Assembly (NCBI GenBank): GCA_964354485.1
Contig: CAYGZY010000026.1
Coordinates: 1 to 14,673 of the forward strand
Source of the DNA: CAYGXH01 sp964354485
GTDB lineage: Bacteria > Bacteroidota > Ignavibacteria > UBA10030 > SZUA-254
Direction of reading: 5' to 3'
DNA length: 14,673 bases
Under the pieces are notes generated by a model. That model did no database searches and had not been told where the DNA came from. It saw only the letters and a program-made list of their open reading frames with translations. Of this stretch, positions 13,671 through 14,673 are shown piece by piece. Both the position numbers and the translations under genes were made by a program. Position 1 is the first letter of the stretch. Every line of letters starts with the position of its first letter.

Positions 13671-14673
13671 CGGAAGTTCACTTTTGCGTTCAGCCGGAAC
13701 GTAATTCCCGGCGCTCCGTAACTGCTCCACCATTCATACTGATCACCCAGCAAGTTATCAACCTCGGCTGAGAGAACCGTACGCGGAATGATTGTCGTCG
13801 AAGCGCCAAGACCCACGAGGAACCGGGATGCCAGATCATTTGTACTGTTGAAATTGATATTCTGTTTACTCCAGTACTCAAGTGACATCCACATCGTAAT
13901 CGGTATCGGAAGCGAAATTTCTCCGCGGGTCGCCCCCTGGATAAGCGGAATCATCGGGAGCTGTACACTTTGGCCCTCTTTGTAAGTCGGCTGGATTGCA
14001 CCGGAAAATATTAAACGGGCATACTTCACAGGTGTGAAAGTTCCGTGAATGTTCACTGCAGCTTGTACCGCATCAACGTATGTAAGACGGAGATATCCGC
14101 TATCGGCGACAGTTACCGTCTTATCTGAGATTTTTGAAAATTCACCGTTTACTTCCATCGAAAGAACTTCTCCATTAAACCAGAATCCTCCGCCAATGTT
14201 CAGTGGAACCGATTCAGGCCGGAGGACGATCTCACGAACAAGGTATGGATTGCGTTCGCTCTGTGTGCCGTACGAATTTAACCGCATACCCGGCTTAGTC
14301 CAAATACTCACCTGACGGTCCTTATCGATCTCAAATCGCGCGATCGCGAATGGTGAAAGCAGTGTCCTGCCGCTGCCATCACTGCCTGAACCGTCATGCA
14401 GCTGACCGCCGAGTTCCACAGACCATTTCTTCGTTGCCTGCCACCGGATCCCGGCATTCAGTCCGAGAAGTGAAGGTGATTCTGTAGTGCGGTCGTAGTT
14501 TAACGACGTTCCGCCGTATAAAAGTCCTGCAGTAAATCTAAATTTCGATATGGCGACTGAATAATCCGCCTTCAGCTCCGGGGACATGACGGTCACCGAG
14601 GAATCTGCCGGAGTTCGCCTGTCGAGTATCGACCAGATATCTGCCGAAATGCTGATATCATATGCACTCTTTT
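13667..14673 (-). CDS. Outer-membrane beta-barrel protein, C-terminal part
   Basis: The frame is open to the window edge, so the N-terminus lies outside and the GTG at 14596 need not be a real start; 334 residues are visible. The sequence alternates polar and hydrophobic residues in many strands separated by G/N/S/D-rich turns (FRFTAGLLYGGTSLNYDRT, VSIWTKPGMRLNSYG), and ends with a strand (GITFRLNAKVNF) close to the C-terminus, followed by one Arg. The stretch LSAEVDNLLGDQYEWWSSYGAPG is like the last hairpin of TonB-dependent receptors (first 20 residues: LSAEVDNLLGDQYEWWSSYG). It is probably a TonB-receptor-like or TonB-independent barrel; no plug domain is visible to decide. It overlaps panC in ATGA, an unlikely functional partner. 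Confidence 0.75.
   Translation of the reverse strand, partial: KSAYDISISADIWSILDRRTPADSSVTVMSPELKADYSVAISKFRFTAGLLYGGTSLNYDRTTESPSLLGLNAGIRWQATKKWSVELGGQLHDGSGSDGSGRTLLSPFAIARFEIDKDRQVSIWTKPGMRLNSYGTQSERNPYLVREIVLRPESVPLNIGGGFWFNGEVLSMEVNGEFSKISDKTVTVADSGYLRLTYVDAVQAAVNIHGTFTPVKYARLIFSGAIQPTYKEGQSVQLPMIPLIQGATRGEISLPIPITMWMSLEYWSKQNINFNSTNDLASRFLVGLGASTTIIPRTVLSAEVDNLLGDQYEWWSSYGAPGITFRLNAKVNFR

Noticed and set aside
13667..14596. GTG at 14596 as the start of the beta-barrel gene
   Set aside because: The frame is open upstream to the window edge and continues with similar composition, so the gene is cut by the window and does not start there.

Overview
The window is wall-to-wall protein coding, and every gene I can support lies on the minus strand, so it is read from right (14673) to left (1). 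No rRNA, tRNA, CRISPR array or transposase gene was seen. Complete Bat genes, two adjacent membrane von Willebrand factor A (VWA) proteins, lipoprotein-free secreted proteins, mostly weak Shine-Dalgarno sites and an rsfS/LytR_C pair suggest a member of the Fibrobacterota-Chlorobiota-Bacteroidota (FCB) group. An Ignavibacteria/Kryptoniota/Chlorobiota-like lineage seems more likely than a classical Bacteroidota, but this is an inference from gene content and is not proven.

Right part (14673-12040): the C-terminal part of an outer-membrane beta-barrel protein, then panC (pantothenate synthetase, ATGA overlap) and a single-domain GlmU-type nucleotidyltransferase. These three are tightly packed and probably co-transcribed.

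Middle part (12039-8875): immediately after the nucleotidyltransferase stop lies a perfect TTGACA-17-TATAAT promoter. It feeds a small exported protein of unknown function. A terminator-like hairpin follows, inside a possible 29-codon ORF, and then lytR_C-domain gene, rsfS (TTG start, TTGA overlap) and argS (GTG start, GTGA overlap). A 248-bp AT-rich regulatory gap (8627-8874) separates this block from the next.

Left part (8626-1): an extended Bacteroides-aerotolerance-type locus: moxR ATPase, DUF58 protein, a single-pass DUF4381-like protein, batA, batB, batC, batD and batE (batE runs off the window). Most junctions are 1-4 bp stop/start overlaps. Together these probably form an envelope-associated complex in which a MoxR AAA+ ATPase acts on metal-binding VWA proteins, with TPR and BatD partners on the periplasmic side. 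The exact biochemical job of Bat proteins is not settled.

The most unusual structure is at 7144-7645, between moxR and the DUF58 gene. A low-GC gene for a four-helix-bundle protein of the 23S-rRNA-intervening-sequence family sits there, in the operon's orientation. It is bracketed by inverted arrays of degenerate GTCATTK heptamers, has a second unrelated heptamer array on one side, and is enclosed by a 10-bp inverted repeat that contains the stop codon of moxR and the start codon of the DUF58 gene. It looks like an inserted cassette that keeps both neighbours intact.
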